A stretch of 64,000 bases of DNA, taken from the NCBI RefSeq assembly GCF_015832195.1, contig NC_052046.1, positions 37,042,911 through 37,106,910 on the forward strand. Reading direction: 5' to 3'. The notes below the pieces were generated by a model. It was not told the DNA's origin, ran no database searches, and worked only from the letters and a program-made list of their open reading frames with translations. This DNA is from Motacilla alba alba. Lineage: Eukaryota; Chordata; Aves; Passeriformes; Motacillidae. Below are positions 11,888-25,283 of this stretch, one piece after another. The stretch's first letter is position 1, and the number at the start of each line of letters is the position of its first letter. Both the position numbers and the translations under genes were made by a program.

Positions 11888-12229
11888 TCAGCTCCTTGGT
11901 TGTCTGTACAACCTTTCCCATCTCCTAGTCATATATGGGTATTATTACATATACACAGATGCACAATAACAGTCACTGCCACGGTGTTACTCTAGAGACT
12001 ATTTTAAATGCAACAGACAAAACTGCTTTCAGGGTTTCAGTACATAGATGATGACTTAGAATGGACCTTAAGGACTCCTCTTGTATGTACAGCTGCCTCA
12101 CAAATAATTCCCATCATTCTTGAAAACCTAAGGAATTTTTAAATATTTCTAGGGAGTGGATAGAGACAGTGTGACTCCTAGTCCAGTCAGTCCCTAAGTC
12201 CACTCTCCACCTATATCATTGTAATGTTC

Positions 12230-12510
12230 ATCCTCATGATGAACCTGAGTATTATTTCCTCCTACTTTTCCCAAACATCTGTAGTAGAAGGAACTGCAAA
12301 TAATCCCCCTTGTCTATGCAGAAATCTTTCACAGATTTGAGTATTGCTCTATTCCCCCTCTATTATCTTGCAGACTAAATAACCGTTGTTTGTGTAGCTC
12401 TCTTTCACTAGCTACATTTTCCAGTTTGTTCTCATCAGCCTCCTCCAGGCTGTTCCCAAATGATCAACATCCTTTCCTAGACTTTCCAACAATGTACAAA
12501 GACAAGACAA
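12230..12510 (-). mobile_element. Ancient CR1 LINE fragment
   Basis: On the plus strand the order of words (cccctctattatcttgcag, actaaataaccgttg, ctctttcactagctacattt, tccaggctgtt) follows the reverse complement of the CR1 ORF2 C-terminal region seen in the clearer copies at 43.0 and 59.4 kb. Divergence is high and the ends are indistinct, so it is an old insertion. It has no coding capacity. Confidence 0.5.
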
Positions 12511-15109
12511 AACTATGGAGTTTTGACTTGGAGCGGGCAAGTTAATGTTATCTTCTACCTAAGGCAGTTAGGACACTGTTCTTCTCCTCTGAGCTTTACT
12601 ACTGATTATTTTATTCTTAAAAAAATCCTTCCCCACTTGTCACCTACAGCAGACTGTATGACTTGTTCATCTAGACTTTTAACTTTCCTGGAGAGGAGCT
12701 TTTTGTCTGTACAATGCCTTTCAGATCTTGCCTGAAGTAGCTCAAAAATAATATATAAAATATTTGGACATGATGTTTTTTGGCCTCCTTTTTCCCCCCA
12801 GATTTACCAGAAATTAAGGCCATAATCTTCAAATCTGTATCTATCACATTAATTTAAATATTTCCTATCCATAAATGATGTCATTTTTAGGCTCTGGTAA
12901 AGCCTCTTAAATTCTGTTTTCTGAACTGAGATCTCTGTGTTCAAATTGAGACAGAAAATATGCAGGAAGGCAGTTGTAAACTGTTATATTAGCTATTCAG
13001 TTTGCAATAAAATAACTATATGGGCTGAATTTTTATGTTTTCCCTTGACAATCTGGCACTTGTCTCTTAGACTTGAGTGCGCAGGTGGGCTACTGTGCAA
13101 ATGTGTTATTTGCCAACATGATGCTGCTCTGAGGGGAGATAAGCAATGGTCCGACTCTCCCCACAATCTCTTTTCTTCTTCCTTCACCAAACCCCTTTGG
13201 CAAGACCCATAGTACAGTTCCCCACTCTGTGCTGACAAACCCCCTGTTCCTATCTCCCTTGAAGCTTCCCAAGGGTGTTGAGAACAGGCTCTTTCATTTA
13301 GGCCTGCTGTTCTCTTATACCTGAGAGCTGATGCAGCTGATACTGCACGCAGGTTCTGCTGGACTTCCAGCTTGACATAGAACTGCTTTAGGATGAGAAA
13401 GAACTGGCTGAAGCAATCACAATTACTGTAAAAAACAGCCTCAACACCTAATCCCTGTGGTACATCTGTCTTACTGTTCAGTATTTTGTCCACAGGTAGA
13501 GCATTTTAAATATTTGTGGGGAGTAGATGAGATATAAAGAAACAAATTGATCTGTCATCAACTACTGGAAACTTCAACTGCTAACCCAAAAAGGAAAGAA
13601 CATTTTTCAAAATTAAATTGAAATGTATTTTGAGACATGACTTCACTTTCCTCTTGTTGAAGAGACATGAAACAGACAATCTACTGTATTTCATGCCCTA
13701 CCTACAATTAGGGTGCAGCTGACATCTGCAGCATGGAGATATATACATCTGGTACAACTTATCAAACTTAGTCATTGCACTTTTCTTACACTCTACTCAT
13801 CTAAAAAATAAAATAAATAACAGCTTTTTTAAAAAGGACCCATCTTTTCCTCATTTCCTTCAAGTTTTTGACATCATACACAAACACCTACTGGTTCTCA
13901 TGCATAGCACACAACCAGGGATAGCTAAATATCAGGAGAGAGTAACTATTAACACATTCTTTTACCACATCTTTCCTAGCAACGTGCATTGAATATCACA
14001 TAAAGTGATTTAAATATGTGTAATCATATATTAAAATATACTACCATTTACTCTGCCTCAGATTCTCTACAGAAACAAACACAGACTGAAAGAAAGGCCA
14101 GAATAGGCATAAGTTTACCCCAGCAACAAAGCAGGGACAAGCCCTCTCCTCTGATCTGTCTACACATGGAATTGCTCTCTCACACTCTCACACTCCCACT
14201 TTTCCATCTAGGATCAGGGAGATCTCATCAGGCAAGAATCCTGGAAAACTCAGTCTTTTCTTTTTTTTTTTTTCCCTTTTTTTTTCCCCCAGCACTGTGA
14301 AAGGACAGCAAGGGGAAAGTTCTGGAAAAATAGCAACAGTGCTTGAGCCAATGGTCTGCTTTGCACAAAGCATATGTAATTCTTTCCCTCTACTATTCAC
14401 ACAGTAATTCCCCAGCCACAGCCTTGTATTCTCCCACATCATCATGAGAGGAATGATTGCAACAGATTTCAGCAGTCTAGTAGCCAACAGAGCAACCAGC
14501 AGTACTAAGGAAAATTTAAGCTGAGAAGATAGACTAGCCAAGTAATGGAAAAAAAAAAAAAAATAAAAGCAAGCTGTGAGATATATTACTGGAATCCAGA
14601 CAAGAAAAATGTCTCTTCTGGCACCAATACAGCCAAACAACAATAACAGGTTATGACCCACACTGTACATGGGGAATTAGGCACACAGCCTTTGCATTCA
14701 GTCTACTCACAGGGGTACAAGGTAAGGTCATGCTGCGCTGGTTCACAAAATTCTGTAACTCATCATATTATGAAACACAAATTGGCACATGGAGAGAGAG
14801 AGAAAAGAGGGAAAGGAATGGAAAGTTTGGGTAGGGTGTTCCCATCAATCCCTCTTATACCCTGACAAAGCTCTTCAGCCACACACTTGGACATTCCCTG
14901 TATTTTATTTCTGCAGAGAGTGTACTGTACTGTTTACATGTCATGTTTCATTGAAGCTGGTGAGGGAAGGACTAAACATCTGGAGATTTGGGCAGCTGTT
15001 TTGCAACACTTGTTGTTTGAAGAAACACTGTTTTCAGTTACCTCTGCATTGTCATGTCAAATCCCAGCCATATTTAAACACTTTTTCTTCTCTGTTGACT
15101 GAAAAGATG
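12511..15109. other. Non-coding stretch with one long unrecognised frame
   Basis: The minus strand at 12993-13493 is open for 166 codons but matches no protein I know (see findings). T-rich and A-rich runs lie at about 14253-14290 and 14549-14563. Otherwise unique sequence. Confidence 0.45.
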
Positions 15110-15386
<277 letters not shown>

Positions 15387-16187
15387 ACTCTTAAAATGTA
15401 CATTTATACATACATACAAAAAGAGAAAATATCCTGATTTTTTAAGCTCTGAAAGCTTAACTGCTATATGATTCTTTGCATGAGATATGTATTAGAAATT
15501 ATATAGCTGACTTTTTGGTTTTTTTGTTGGTATGGCTGGTTTGCTGTATTGTTGTTCCCTGCAACAGAGAAATCAGTAGTTGGACCAGTTTTCATTAACC
15601 TGAATTCTACCTTATTAATTTAGTGTTCAGGCACTCAATCATAGAGCATTACTTTTAAAGCATGCTGCTGTTTTTGTATGTGACATAGCTCTGCCCAGCC
15701 AGTCAGCATGACAAACAGAGAATGTTTACACGCAGCTCCAGGTCAAAAAACAGGTAATGTTTAAGTAGGACACAGACATTATCCAAGCCCTGCGCAAAGG
15801 ATTTTTGAATTTACTGGCAAGTGGGAGTTTAACCTAGGAAGAAATCTTAGATACTGAGCTATTACACCCTTAAACCATAACATAGACAAGATAACACACA
15901 GAAAAGTATGAGCTTGAAATTTCACTATCAGATGAAAATTTTTCAGTATGCTTTCCTAATAAATCATGGTCTGACCTCTGGGCTTCCCTCTCCTGACAGA
16001 CACAAAGCATCTTTTTAAGAATGTTACTCTTTTAGGAAGGATGGTTATTTCTTTTTCTCTCTGTTTTAACATTTTCCTAAAAATCAATGCTTTTGGAAGC
16101 TCCTATAATGCCACATGTTTTCCAGAGTTTACAGCTAGGGAGCATCAGGAGGTGTAGTCTGCCACAAAACAGGCATCACAAGTGAAA
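15387..16187. other. Non-coding spacer, nothing recognised
   Basis: Unique AT-rich sequence between the TTTC array and the AAACC array. No feature seen. Confidence 0.5.
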
Positions 16188-16237
16188 AAACCAAACCAAA
16201 CCAAACCAAACCAAACCAAACCAAACCAAACCAAACC
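16188..16237. repeat. (CCAAA)n microsatellite
   Basis: Nine consecutive, almost perfect CCAAA pentamers. There are no spacers, so this is not a CRISPR array. Confidence 0.95.
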
Positions 16238-18849
16238 CAAGCAAAAAGACCAAGCAAAACAAAAACTAATCAAGTCTACTCCAGATAAAAAGTTATTTCC
16301 TTAATATGAAAGCACTGGAAATATTTGGCCCATGGCTTCTTCTGCTCCCCTGGCATCATGAAGCCCAGGGAAGCAGAAATCTAATAATCATTTCTTCTTA
16401 ATGGGATCTTTCTGTTTTAAGGGGTCGAAAAGGTCCATCACTGAACATTTTCCATCTGAATGCCTGCAAGTACACACTGCTAAGGTGAGCGGTGTCTTAC
16501 TCTCTGTTGAAGTAGCTCTGCTGACATAATCGTGTGTTATGGAAATCATTACCTTGCCAGTCTGTATTTTAATGGAATAGGCTGCAACACTTTCCTGACC
16601 TGTATCCCACTGTACACTATATCCCACTGAAACAGTGAGAGCTCATCATAGAAGATCCATCTATTTCTAGGGATTAGCCACATAAACAACTCCTTATTCT
16701 CTTACATTTTATTGCACAGAATATTTGCTTTGACCAAATAAACATGAAAAGTCTCAAATCTTTTAATTAGTTCATCAGAAATTAAGAGAAGGCTGGATGA
16801 AAGGATGTGCGTGTGTGAGGATGGCTATGGCAATACTCACTTCAGTTAAAATAATTCTTAATGTTTACCTGTGTTTCATGTTTTTTGATGGGTGTTACAC
16901 CAGTGAGGGCTCTCTCTCCATGCTCAAATGAAAAAGCAAGTCAGTTGTAATGCCCTCTGCTCTGCTGGACAAAACACTTCCGTTTTCCCATGTCTGTGAA
17001 GTCATCAAGTTGCAAAAGAAGTGAAACCCAAGTATGTGTTTTACTGATGAATAACCACAAACATTAACTGCTGAGGTACCCCAGCTGACCTGATAATTTG
17101 CTCTAGGTGATGCCAAGGTCTCTGTTTTCCCCCTTCTACTCCATGTCTCCTCTGTTGTGATTGGTAGATGTTTCATGCAAAACTGGTATTGTTGAAGAAC
17201 ACTGAAGAATATCTCCAAATTGGCATAGAACTTCAACTATGCACAAGCACTTTTTTTTCTTAGAAAAACTCATTTCTTACTACTGTGCATACCTAACTAG
17301 TGATAGGTTTGGAATTTTTTTCTGCAAAATTTAAGTAAAAGTACTCCTAGAAGAGCTGAAAACTAGGTTGTTAGTTGCTTTCTAGCTTCATCCTGGGAGT
17401 CCTCCCATTCCTCTGTGAAATAGGGTATTTTCTGTGGATTCTCTCATTTGCTAAAGTGTCTATTCAACATAGATAATAAATACCAAGAAGGACTTTGGCT
17501 TAACATGAAAGTCACCCTGCATTTTCAGAATGAGGCATGTTTTGAAGTCCACAAAAAGATACTGAAAATCTTCTTATGAGCATGGATAAATTCAGATTAG
17601 TTTTTGAATCAACCTTTAAAAAAACATAAGACTGACTTTAAAAAATCCTGAGCTAACCCTTTTGGATTGGTAAGTTGATACCAAGAACAGTAGAAAGGCT
17701 GAAGTTTAGCAACAGGTAAGTAGATCTTTGCCGAAATAGACAGTGTTAAACATTCTCTGCAGTCATTCAAACAACCTATTTTGACTTTGAGATTACTTTA
17801 TAACCAACCAGTACAAATTATCCACAAAGCCCAGACATCACTCCTGTGGAGATAAAAAAATAACTTGTAGTCTGCCCTTAAAAGTTAAAAAAGAAAGTAA
17901 GATCCAATGGAAAATGAGTGAGTTTTTTCAAGAAAGAGTAAAAAAACTGTTCCAGTGCCCCACATGACTTTCTACTCTCATATCTGGAAGAAAAAGGGTG
18001 CAGGGAATCCTTATCTGAGGAATCGACTCTGTAGGAGAGAAAAATACGAAAAGAAGTACTGAAGCTGGGGATAGAATTCCATTGCAGACACACAGCAAGG
18101 GAGGCATTAAAAAACACCAACCACTCTTTAATATAAAAACTATGTCATTTTCTGCATTATGCATCAATCATTCTCCAAATCATGAATACGACTGGACTTG
18201 GTTAATATTCAAGTACAACAGGAAATTGTATTGCAGCTCTCCCAAAATCTGTATCTTTTTTTTTTTTTTTAATGAACAAATATCTGAGAACAAAACCAGT
18301 AGTACTGCTGCCAGTTACTGTGCAAATGAGTTTTGGCTCTTAGAACGTCTTCCATGATTCAGTAGAGATCAAGTATTAGTAATATTTCCATGTAAAAGTA
18401 AATAAAGCATTATATTCCCACCTGAACTGGCTCTGATCTAAGTTTCCAGAAATCAGTTTTGCAAGACCAACAAACTTTCCACTCACCTTCCCTTTTACTT
18501 TCTTCTCTTTTTTAGAATTTATTTTTAAAAACAAAATCACTTTTCACTCTCTCCAGGCTGTCCTCTTTCCCTGTGTTCTTTCAGTCACAACAAGCCTCTG
18601 CACTTATAACTTTTCCCAAGTGCAGTGTTAAATGCTCTGTTTTTAATATCATTTGGAATAATGCTAACAATTTTCACATTGCTAATACCAGACATGAGAA
18701 ATAGCTGATATTTTAATGTTTGTAAATTGACAGCAACTGAGTGTAAGACCCATAGGATTTCTGAGCCCATGGATTCTTCTTCTCCTTGTCCCTAACTGTG
18801 CAAAGAGTTTTACAAGACACTTTATTTTGAAAAAGCCTGAAACTCATTT
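16238..18849. other. Non-coding stretch with exon-like frames on the minus strand
   Basis: Minus-strand frames of 79 codons (16388-16627) and 113 codons (16895-17236) lie close together. The first is preceded by a pyrimidine-rich stretch ending TTTCAG (see findings). Neither protein is recognised. A T14 run lies near 18258. Confidence 0.35.
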
Positions 18850-18897
18850 TTTTCACATGCAAAAAAACTTCAGTTTTTTGCATGTGAAAACTGAAGT
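18850..18897. repeat. Interlocking inverted repeats (A-B-A'-B')
   Basis: TTTTCACATGCAAAAAA (18850-18866) is the exact reverse complement of TTTTTTGCATGTGAAAA (18874-18890). ACTTCAG (18867-18873) is the exact reverse complement of CTGAAGT (18891-18897). The four blocks are contiguous, so the two stems cannot form as simple nested hairpins. Confidence 0.9.
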
Positions 18898-21800
18898 ATG
18901 TATTCTAAAGAGGATCACTGCCATATTCCATCTAGAAAACCTTTAGAAAACGTGTTTTCTTTGGACATATATACTTGGCTTGATTGTAACAGTTTTAGGT
19001 GTGAGTGGAGTAGAGTGAAAATGGAGAATTATATAATGGCTTGAAAAGCATTTAAGCAAATAGAGCATTCAAAACAAATCAGTGTAAATTAACAAAAGCT
19101 GGGAAGGCTCTTGAGCCATCCAGGCACAGATTTCATCTTGATCTGAAAGATGTCTAAAGGTTCCAAATTTTGGTTCTGGTTCCAAATTTTTCCCAAGTGT
19201 TTTATGGTGGACCCAACTGAAAAAATCTGTGGCCTGTAGGTTAAACAATAGAAGATCAAACTAGTTTGAATAATTTTTGTTTAGCTTGGTCCTGCCTTGG
19301 TTTTCAAATGAAATAGTATGAAGGTATGACTGCCTTGTGGAATGTAAACGGGAGCAAATCATATTCAGAACTTATCAGAAAAGCTTAGTTATTCTCAAAG
19401 TGAAAAAAAAAATAAAATAGACACACACATTAAAAAAAAAAAAAAGGTGCAAGGAACCTGATGTAAAACCAGTGTTTACATTCCTTGTGGTTAGGGGGCA
19501 GTAATCCTCTGAGATGCACACACACACCTCCCCACAAAGCACGACTGGCAGCAGCAAGGCTCAAGCAATAGTTTTTTGCCTTTCCCCTTTCATCTGCTTC
19601 CCAAAGTAGGCAGACAATGCAATTACAAAAGTCTTACTTCCTTTGGAAGCAAAGATAAAAAAGACTGACCTCTGTGCAGAGTGGCTTGTAGATACATAAC
19701 CACAATGGGAAACAAGCAAGCCAACAACTGGGACAAACTTTCTAGCATTTGACAGGGATGAAACTAGTGGAATTCTATAGATATTAGCCATTTGCAAATA
19801 TTTTCAGGTCATATTGTTACACGGTGTAAATATCCATTAATTTTAATGCAGCAGTTAATTCATGTTAATTTCAATGTAGCTGTTCTATATACAATAATGG
19901 CTGGTCCAAGTATTAAAGTTTAGCAACAACCATTTTCACTTATTTTTAAAATTTTCTGTGAGAAGTTATTAACCAGAGCAAGTTTTCTAGTACATTTTTG
20001 AAGGTCTTAAAAAAGGGTTAAATTTTCGAGACAAATTCTAAAGCTTTTCCATATGGTGGCCTAGCTGTTAAAGATCAAATCTTAAAACAGTGTCAGCTTG
20101 GTTTTCAGAGATTTTTCCTCTCAAAGTGAAAGTATGAAGCCAAGTCACAAACCAATAGATTTTTCTTTGTTTAAATTGTACTTTGGTTTCTATACCAAAT
20201 AAACTAATCAGTAAAATGTGCTCAAGGAAATTATTTTTGCTCCCTTTCTTTACCTTCACATTGCAGAAGAACTGCACCAAGTGATCTTAGTAGAAATTCT
20301 GAGGCAAACCATCATGTAAATCCTTTCTCAGTTTTTCTGTTTGTTGTGCTTTATTACTTAAACTGTGTCTTTTATATACACCATATTTCATTCAACAAGA
20401 TACAGTTAACAACAACTATATTTTTAACTGAAAACGGGGGGCTTGTTTAGTTAGCATTTAAAAAATAATTAGGTAAATTTTATAAAAGAATTGTCAAAAA
20501 CTATTGTCTCTAACTTTTGCTTTTGAAAAACACAATTTTTGAAGCCTTGGAGACCTTTTAGACCTCTCAAGTAAAAAAAAAAGGTTCTCGAAATCTGACT
20601 AGATGAGCTTGTTTAACATCATTTGGAATGAACAGCTATTTGGCTGGCACATAAGTTTTTTACTGTGTCCTTAAGTATTTTAAATAGATTACACAGTTAG
20701 GGATTTAGGCAGGAGAAGGAAAGGTAAAACCTTGAAAAACAATAGGAGAACTAAGTTTCTATGTTGCTAATCTCTGAACCACTATTTGTTTTCTCCAGTG
20801 AGAAAGCAGCTACAAATGTATATTTCTATAAAAGTAAGCTAAATGCTATATGAGTATATAATACCTGACATAAACAAGGGCATAAGTGATAAATTCCTCC
20901 AATGACTTTTTTTTGTCACAGAAAAACGTGTGTAAAACCCAGTCTTCAGTTAGATTTGTTATTAAAGCTTAGTATGCCTCCCTCAAAACCTGAAAAATTG
21001 GACAGTCTTCCCTTTTATGCATGAAAGCAAAGTGTGTATGTATGTGTGCCTTCTGTTTCACAAGCTCAAGCTGGAAAACACAACCCATCTGCAATTTGGT
21101 GGTTCAGAATGTAAATAAACCCACTCAGGATGAACTACTGTTGTTACAAGTTTTGAGATTTGAGGCCACTTTTAGATTTGTGAAGGGCCTGAAACCTGCT
21201 TGGGCTGGCCAAAAAATGTAACTGATAAATGAGATAACCAAGGTTTGCCAACTCCTAATTTAAAAAAAAAGAACTTTGTTTACTGCCTCCCTCCTACTTG
21301 AGATGCCCAGTAAACAGCTTTCCCTTCATTTATTATGTAAACATACTTTCCCACATTCTTTTTTTAAATTTTATTTCCCACTACACTGAATATTGGTTTA
21401 TTAAATTTCTAATACTTCTAATGTTTTCTCTCACCTCACCATGCACATAAGTAAAGCTTTTGCACAGTAGTATAAAATTTACACATTTCCCAGCTCATCT
21501 GCACATACTGGCTAGTAAGAACACGATATACTATTCAATGCAAAAACCACTGGTCACAAAGCAAACCTTTCCCTTTACAAATTAATTTTCTTTTTTTCTT
21601 GTTAGCACCAGTTAGCCTAATCATATACTAATATCAATTCCCACAACAAAATCCCTTTCATCTAACCATCCATGGAGTTCACTCCATTCAGAAAACCCTG
21701 TGAAAGGTTCAGGAATCTCTGAACCCTCAGAGAGATGTGTGAAGCCATTCTTGGATGCCACCTGGCCAACCCCAGCCAACAGACTTTGTCAGCCACTCCT

Positions 21801-22273
21801 GACGCCCACTGCACAGGGATGTAAGCTGGGCAGACGGGATCTCAGATACAACTGTAAGCAGCTCGTGCCTGTCTTTCCAGAGATCTCCAGTCCCCAAAAC
21901 TCCATCAGCACCATCAGCCCCAAGTCTGCTCTTGCAATTCCACACCGAAATTTCTCCCTGAGCAGCTTGTGGCCAGTAGGTCACATTTGTCTAGCTTCTT
22001 GTTTTCTATTTTTTTTTTTTGAAAAGAGGAACTCCTTGTCTTCTTTCCCAGCTTCCAAAGCTCTCCACTAAATACTGAAGTTTCTATATTCCTGCAGCCT
22101 TGAAGGTGCAATATATCACTGGGATGCATTTTTTGCTCACCTCCCTCTACAACAACCAGCTTTTTGTAGTTGATGCAGCTCTCCCTTTCCCCTCTAAGCA
22201 TTTGATTAAAATTATTAAGGGATTATAAATGGGGTTGTACTTTTGGGAAATATACAGGATTAACTGTTAATAT
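18898..22273. other. AT-rich non-coding DNA
   Basis: No gene or repeat family recognised. A-rich runs occur near 19402 and 19432-19445. Open frames are short and unlike known proteins. Confidence 0.5.
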
Positions 22274-22303
22274 GTGGTGGTGGTGGTAGTGGTGGTGCTA
22301 GTG
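22274..22303. repeat. (GGT)n short microsatellite
   Basis: About nine GTG/GGT triplets with two interruptions. Confidence 0.85.
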
Positions 22304-23139
22304 GGAACCTTGAAAGAAGAAAGCAATTTCCATCACACTTCATTTCAGTGATGAAACATGCATGATTTAAGAGGACTCTTCAGAGTGACAGCACACAAGC
22401 CCAGTGACAATGGTGTGTTTTATTGAATAGTCAGGCTACATTTCCTGTCACCTCCTAAAAGATGCCCAGAGCCGCCAACTTTCAAAAGAAAGAAACCCTC
22501 CCCAACCTTAAAGCAAACAAAAATCCTTTAATAATCTACCATCTATGTGTGTCATGCTGACTCTGTAATGAGGAAGATTTGTCTGACAGTTACTTTCCCT
22601 TCCTGACTGGGCAGCCATGAGCATGATTAGATATAATTTTGTAAGGCCTGCCATTCCCCCCCATGCTCCAATATGAAACAAGCAATGCCCTTCTGCTTTA
22701 CATCTGACCTTGACAAGGGTGTTTCTCATTTCCTTTCCACTTTTCCCCTCCTAATCCTTCCTGAAAACATGAGCCTGCTGAATAAATTTGATTGAGTGTT
22801 TTTAATTGGCATCTTCCTGGTGTTTTTGCTGGTGGTTGAATTTTACAAGAGTAAGGTCCTTTTAAAGGCATAGGGGAGGTGACTTCCCCTTCGACAACAT
22901 ACCAGCCGTGATCTTTGCTCCTGTTACCTGTCACCATTTCTGTGTATGCCTCTCAGAGTGTAGGTGCTCTGCCTGCTAGAATGATGTGGTTTGACGAATG
23001 CCATGCTTTAAAGACATGTCAACAAATCAACCTTCTGCAGTGAGGTGCTTAAAAGTAGAGGCAATCAGCCTGTTTAAGCATGAATTTAACAAAGCCTTTT
23101 TTCCCCTCTCATGTGGTAGGTCATCTTGGCCTGAAAGTG
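22304..23139. other. Non-coding spacer, nothing recognised
   Basis: Unique sequence; the open frames do not resemble proteins. Confidence 0.5.
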
Positions 23140-23212
23140 AGATATGAATGACCATTTATTCATTTATGACCATTTATTCTGACATTTCATAAGTGAAATG
23201 TCTTTCACTTAT
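23140..23212. repeat. Direct repeat followed by overlapping hairpins
   Basis: ATGACCATTTATTC occurs twice (about 23147-23161 and 23166-23179). Then GACATTTCA (23181-23189) pairs with TGAAATGTC (23194-23202), while ATAAGTGAAA (23189-23198) pairs with TTTCACTTAT (23203-23212). The two stems share bases and are mutually exclusive. Confidence 0.85.
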
Positions 23213-25005
23213 AATTTAGAATACGTAAATGAGAAAAGGAAATGAGCACAGCCACTAATTTAAATAATTTCAACAATCAACAAACCAGATTTGGGACTGA
23301 AATAATACACTTGCAGTCTCCAGCATGCTGTATTATATTCCATCTTGAAAACATAAATATGTTCCAAGACCTGTAGGCTACTGCTTAAAAGTAAAGGTAA
23401 CATTGCTCCCTTACAACTATCCCTTTTATTAATCAAATTACTTTTACACAATGACTCATAATGGTTGATAAATTTTTTTATTGCCAAATGAGACTCATCC
23501 TACATTTCAGAATTGTGGTAGTTTCCAATAAAAGATGAAGCAGTTTTAGATTCCTTTTCCCTTTATGTGCATCACTGTCACAAACAAACTAGTACCAAAG
23601 CCTACAGGAATTACTAACAAAAACTACCACAAAATATGAGTGTACTAATTTTTTAAATTATAACTGTATGTTCACTTCCTGATTCTTGTTATACTGTTGT
23701 CTTTATCAGACTTCCTCCAATAAAATGTCACTTGCAAGAAATGTGCGCTGTTAAACGTCAAATTAGCATCCCTTAACATTCTTGTATTTTCAGGATGTGG
23801 CTGAATGCCTACTATTACAAGCAGCTTGCAGTGGGACACATGCAGGGCACTAGTAAAAGACCACTTTTGAAGACAATGAAGGCATTAAATAGTTCATAGA
23901 ATTTCATTTATGGTTTGGGAAGAAAAAGGATCAGGATGATTGTAGCTCAGATACAGTAGACAACTCCTTTCCACAAATGCACACTCCAGCAACAAGAACC
24001 TCACTGCCAACTAGGAAAGCCAACTCCTGCAGGCCCAACCAAGAGGAAGAAAACATCATCTGTCAAAAGATCATGGAGGCATTCAAGTTATCACTCTTAC
24101 TTAAAATATTTCCTTCAAAACACTTTGATCAGACTTGTTTTCCTTTGAAAAAGATTTGTTCCAGAGAGTTTTGAACCACAGCAGGGTGTTAATGATCAGG
24201 CACTTTTATCAATAGTATTTGCCTGAAAAACGCTACAGAGAAAGCAAGCATCACAATGCTCCAGCTTTTATTTACCTCAGCTGTATTGAGAGTGGCAAAA
24301 AGCAAAAACAGATCCATCCCTTAATCAGAAAATCCTATGACATTACAAAAGAATAAAAAACCCCTGATGGAATTCAACAGGCTAATTTAACAAAAGGTTG
24401 TTAGGGGGACTTCTGCACACTGGCTTAAGAGCTGGTTTCCTAGCACTGTTGAAATTCCATTCTGCTGCAGTAATTTCCATATGCAGAAGAATATTCTTAT
24501 GCTGTCTTATCAATTTCACTGTTTTCTCACTCTTTATTGAAAGAACACTAAATGAAAAGAACACAGCAAAACTGCTCAGGGAAAACAGCTGGTTTTAATC
24601 ACTCCTGCTCCTCGTACTTCACCATATCACACAGAGAGAAAAGTAGCTTTCAGGCAAATATGCCACATTAAAGAGCCAGCATGCAGTTTTAAGACTCAGA
24701 GGCTCGGTTTTCAGGAATTTGGAGCTGCTGTGGTGTGGGCCAAAGAGGGAAGGGAGAGATTGTCTTCCCTTAAATTCGGCATAATCACATGGAAAAGGTG
24801 GCACTGGACCAAAATTTCAGAGAATCCAAAAATTTCCTGCTTACTCCCCAGATCCTGATAATGCACTGAATTTCATATTGATTAGGTAATACAGAAAAAC
24901 AAAAGTTTGGGGATGAAATCTCTCTGTCTTTTTTCCTTAAATATCAAATATTTATGTTCAGTATGGGCTAATCAGGATAGGGGCCAACTGCCACAGAGCT
25001 CCTAC
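23213..25005. other. AT-rich non-coding DNA
   Basis: Nothing recognised up to the exon-like block at 25006. Confidence 0.5.
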
Positions 25006-25283
25006 CTCAGTCAGCACCTCAGGAATATACTTCTGCATGCTGTTAGCAACCTGGCTTCCAGGAAGGGTGACCATCCTATGTACATCTACTTCATACACCT
25101 GATGAAATCAGGCCTGCACTTCAGCAGGGCTCGCAGAAGATCTGCATTCAGGACAGCAACTCTGAATGGCGTCAGCTGGCTCTCCAATGCACCACACAAA
25201 GACTCAAGGGTTTGCCCACTGATCTGACAGAGTCACCCCAAAGGCTGCACATCCAGAAACATTAGATCAGAGTTATACACCTT
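25006..25283 (-). other. Exon-like block with splice signals, product unknown
   Basis: Read on the minus strand, a long T-rich tract ending CTTTTTAG (about 25284-25310) is followed by 278 bases and then GAG|GTAGGAGC, a good donor. The block is clearly richer in G+C than its AT-rich flanks. All three frames contain stops (frame 1 stops after 17 codons). If it is an exon it is non-coding, a terminal coding exon with 3' UTR, or a decayed pseudogene exon. I recognise no protein in either direction. Confidence refers to the exon-like signals being biologically meaningful. Confidence 0.3.

Noticed and set aside
16188..16237. Regular short repeat that could suggest a CRISPR-like array
   Set aside because: Pure pentamer microsatellite without spacers, in a vertebrate-type genome.
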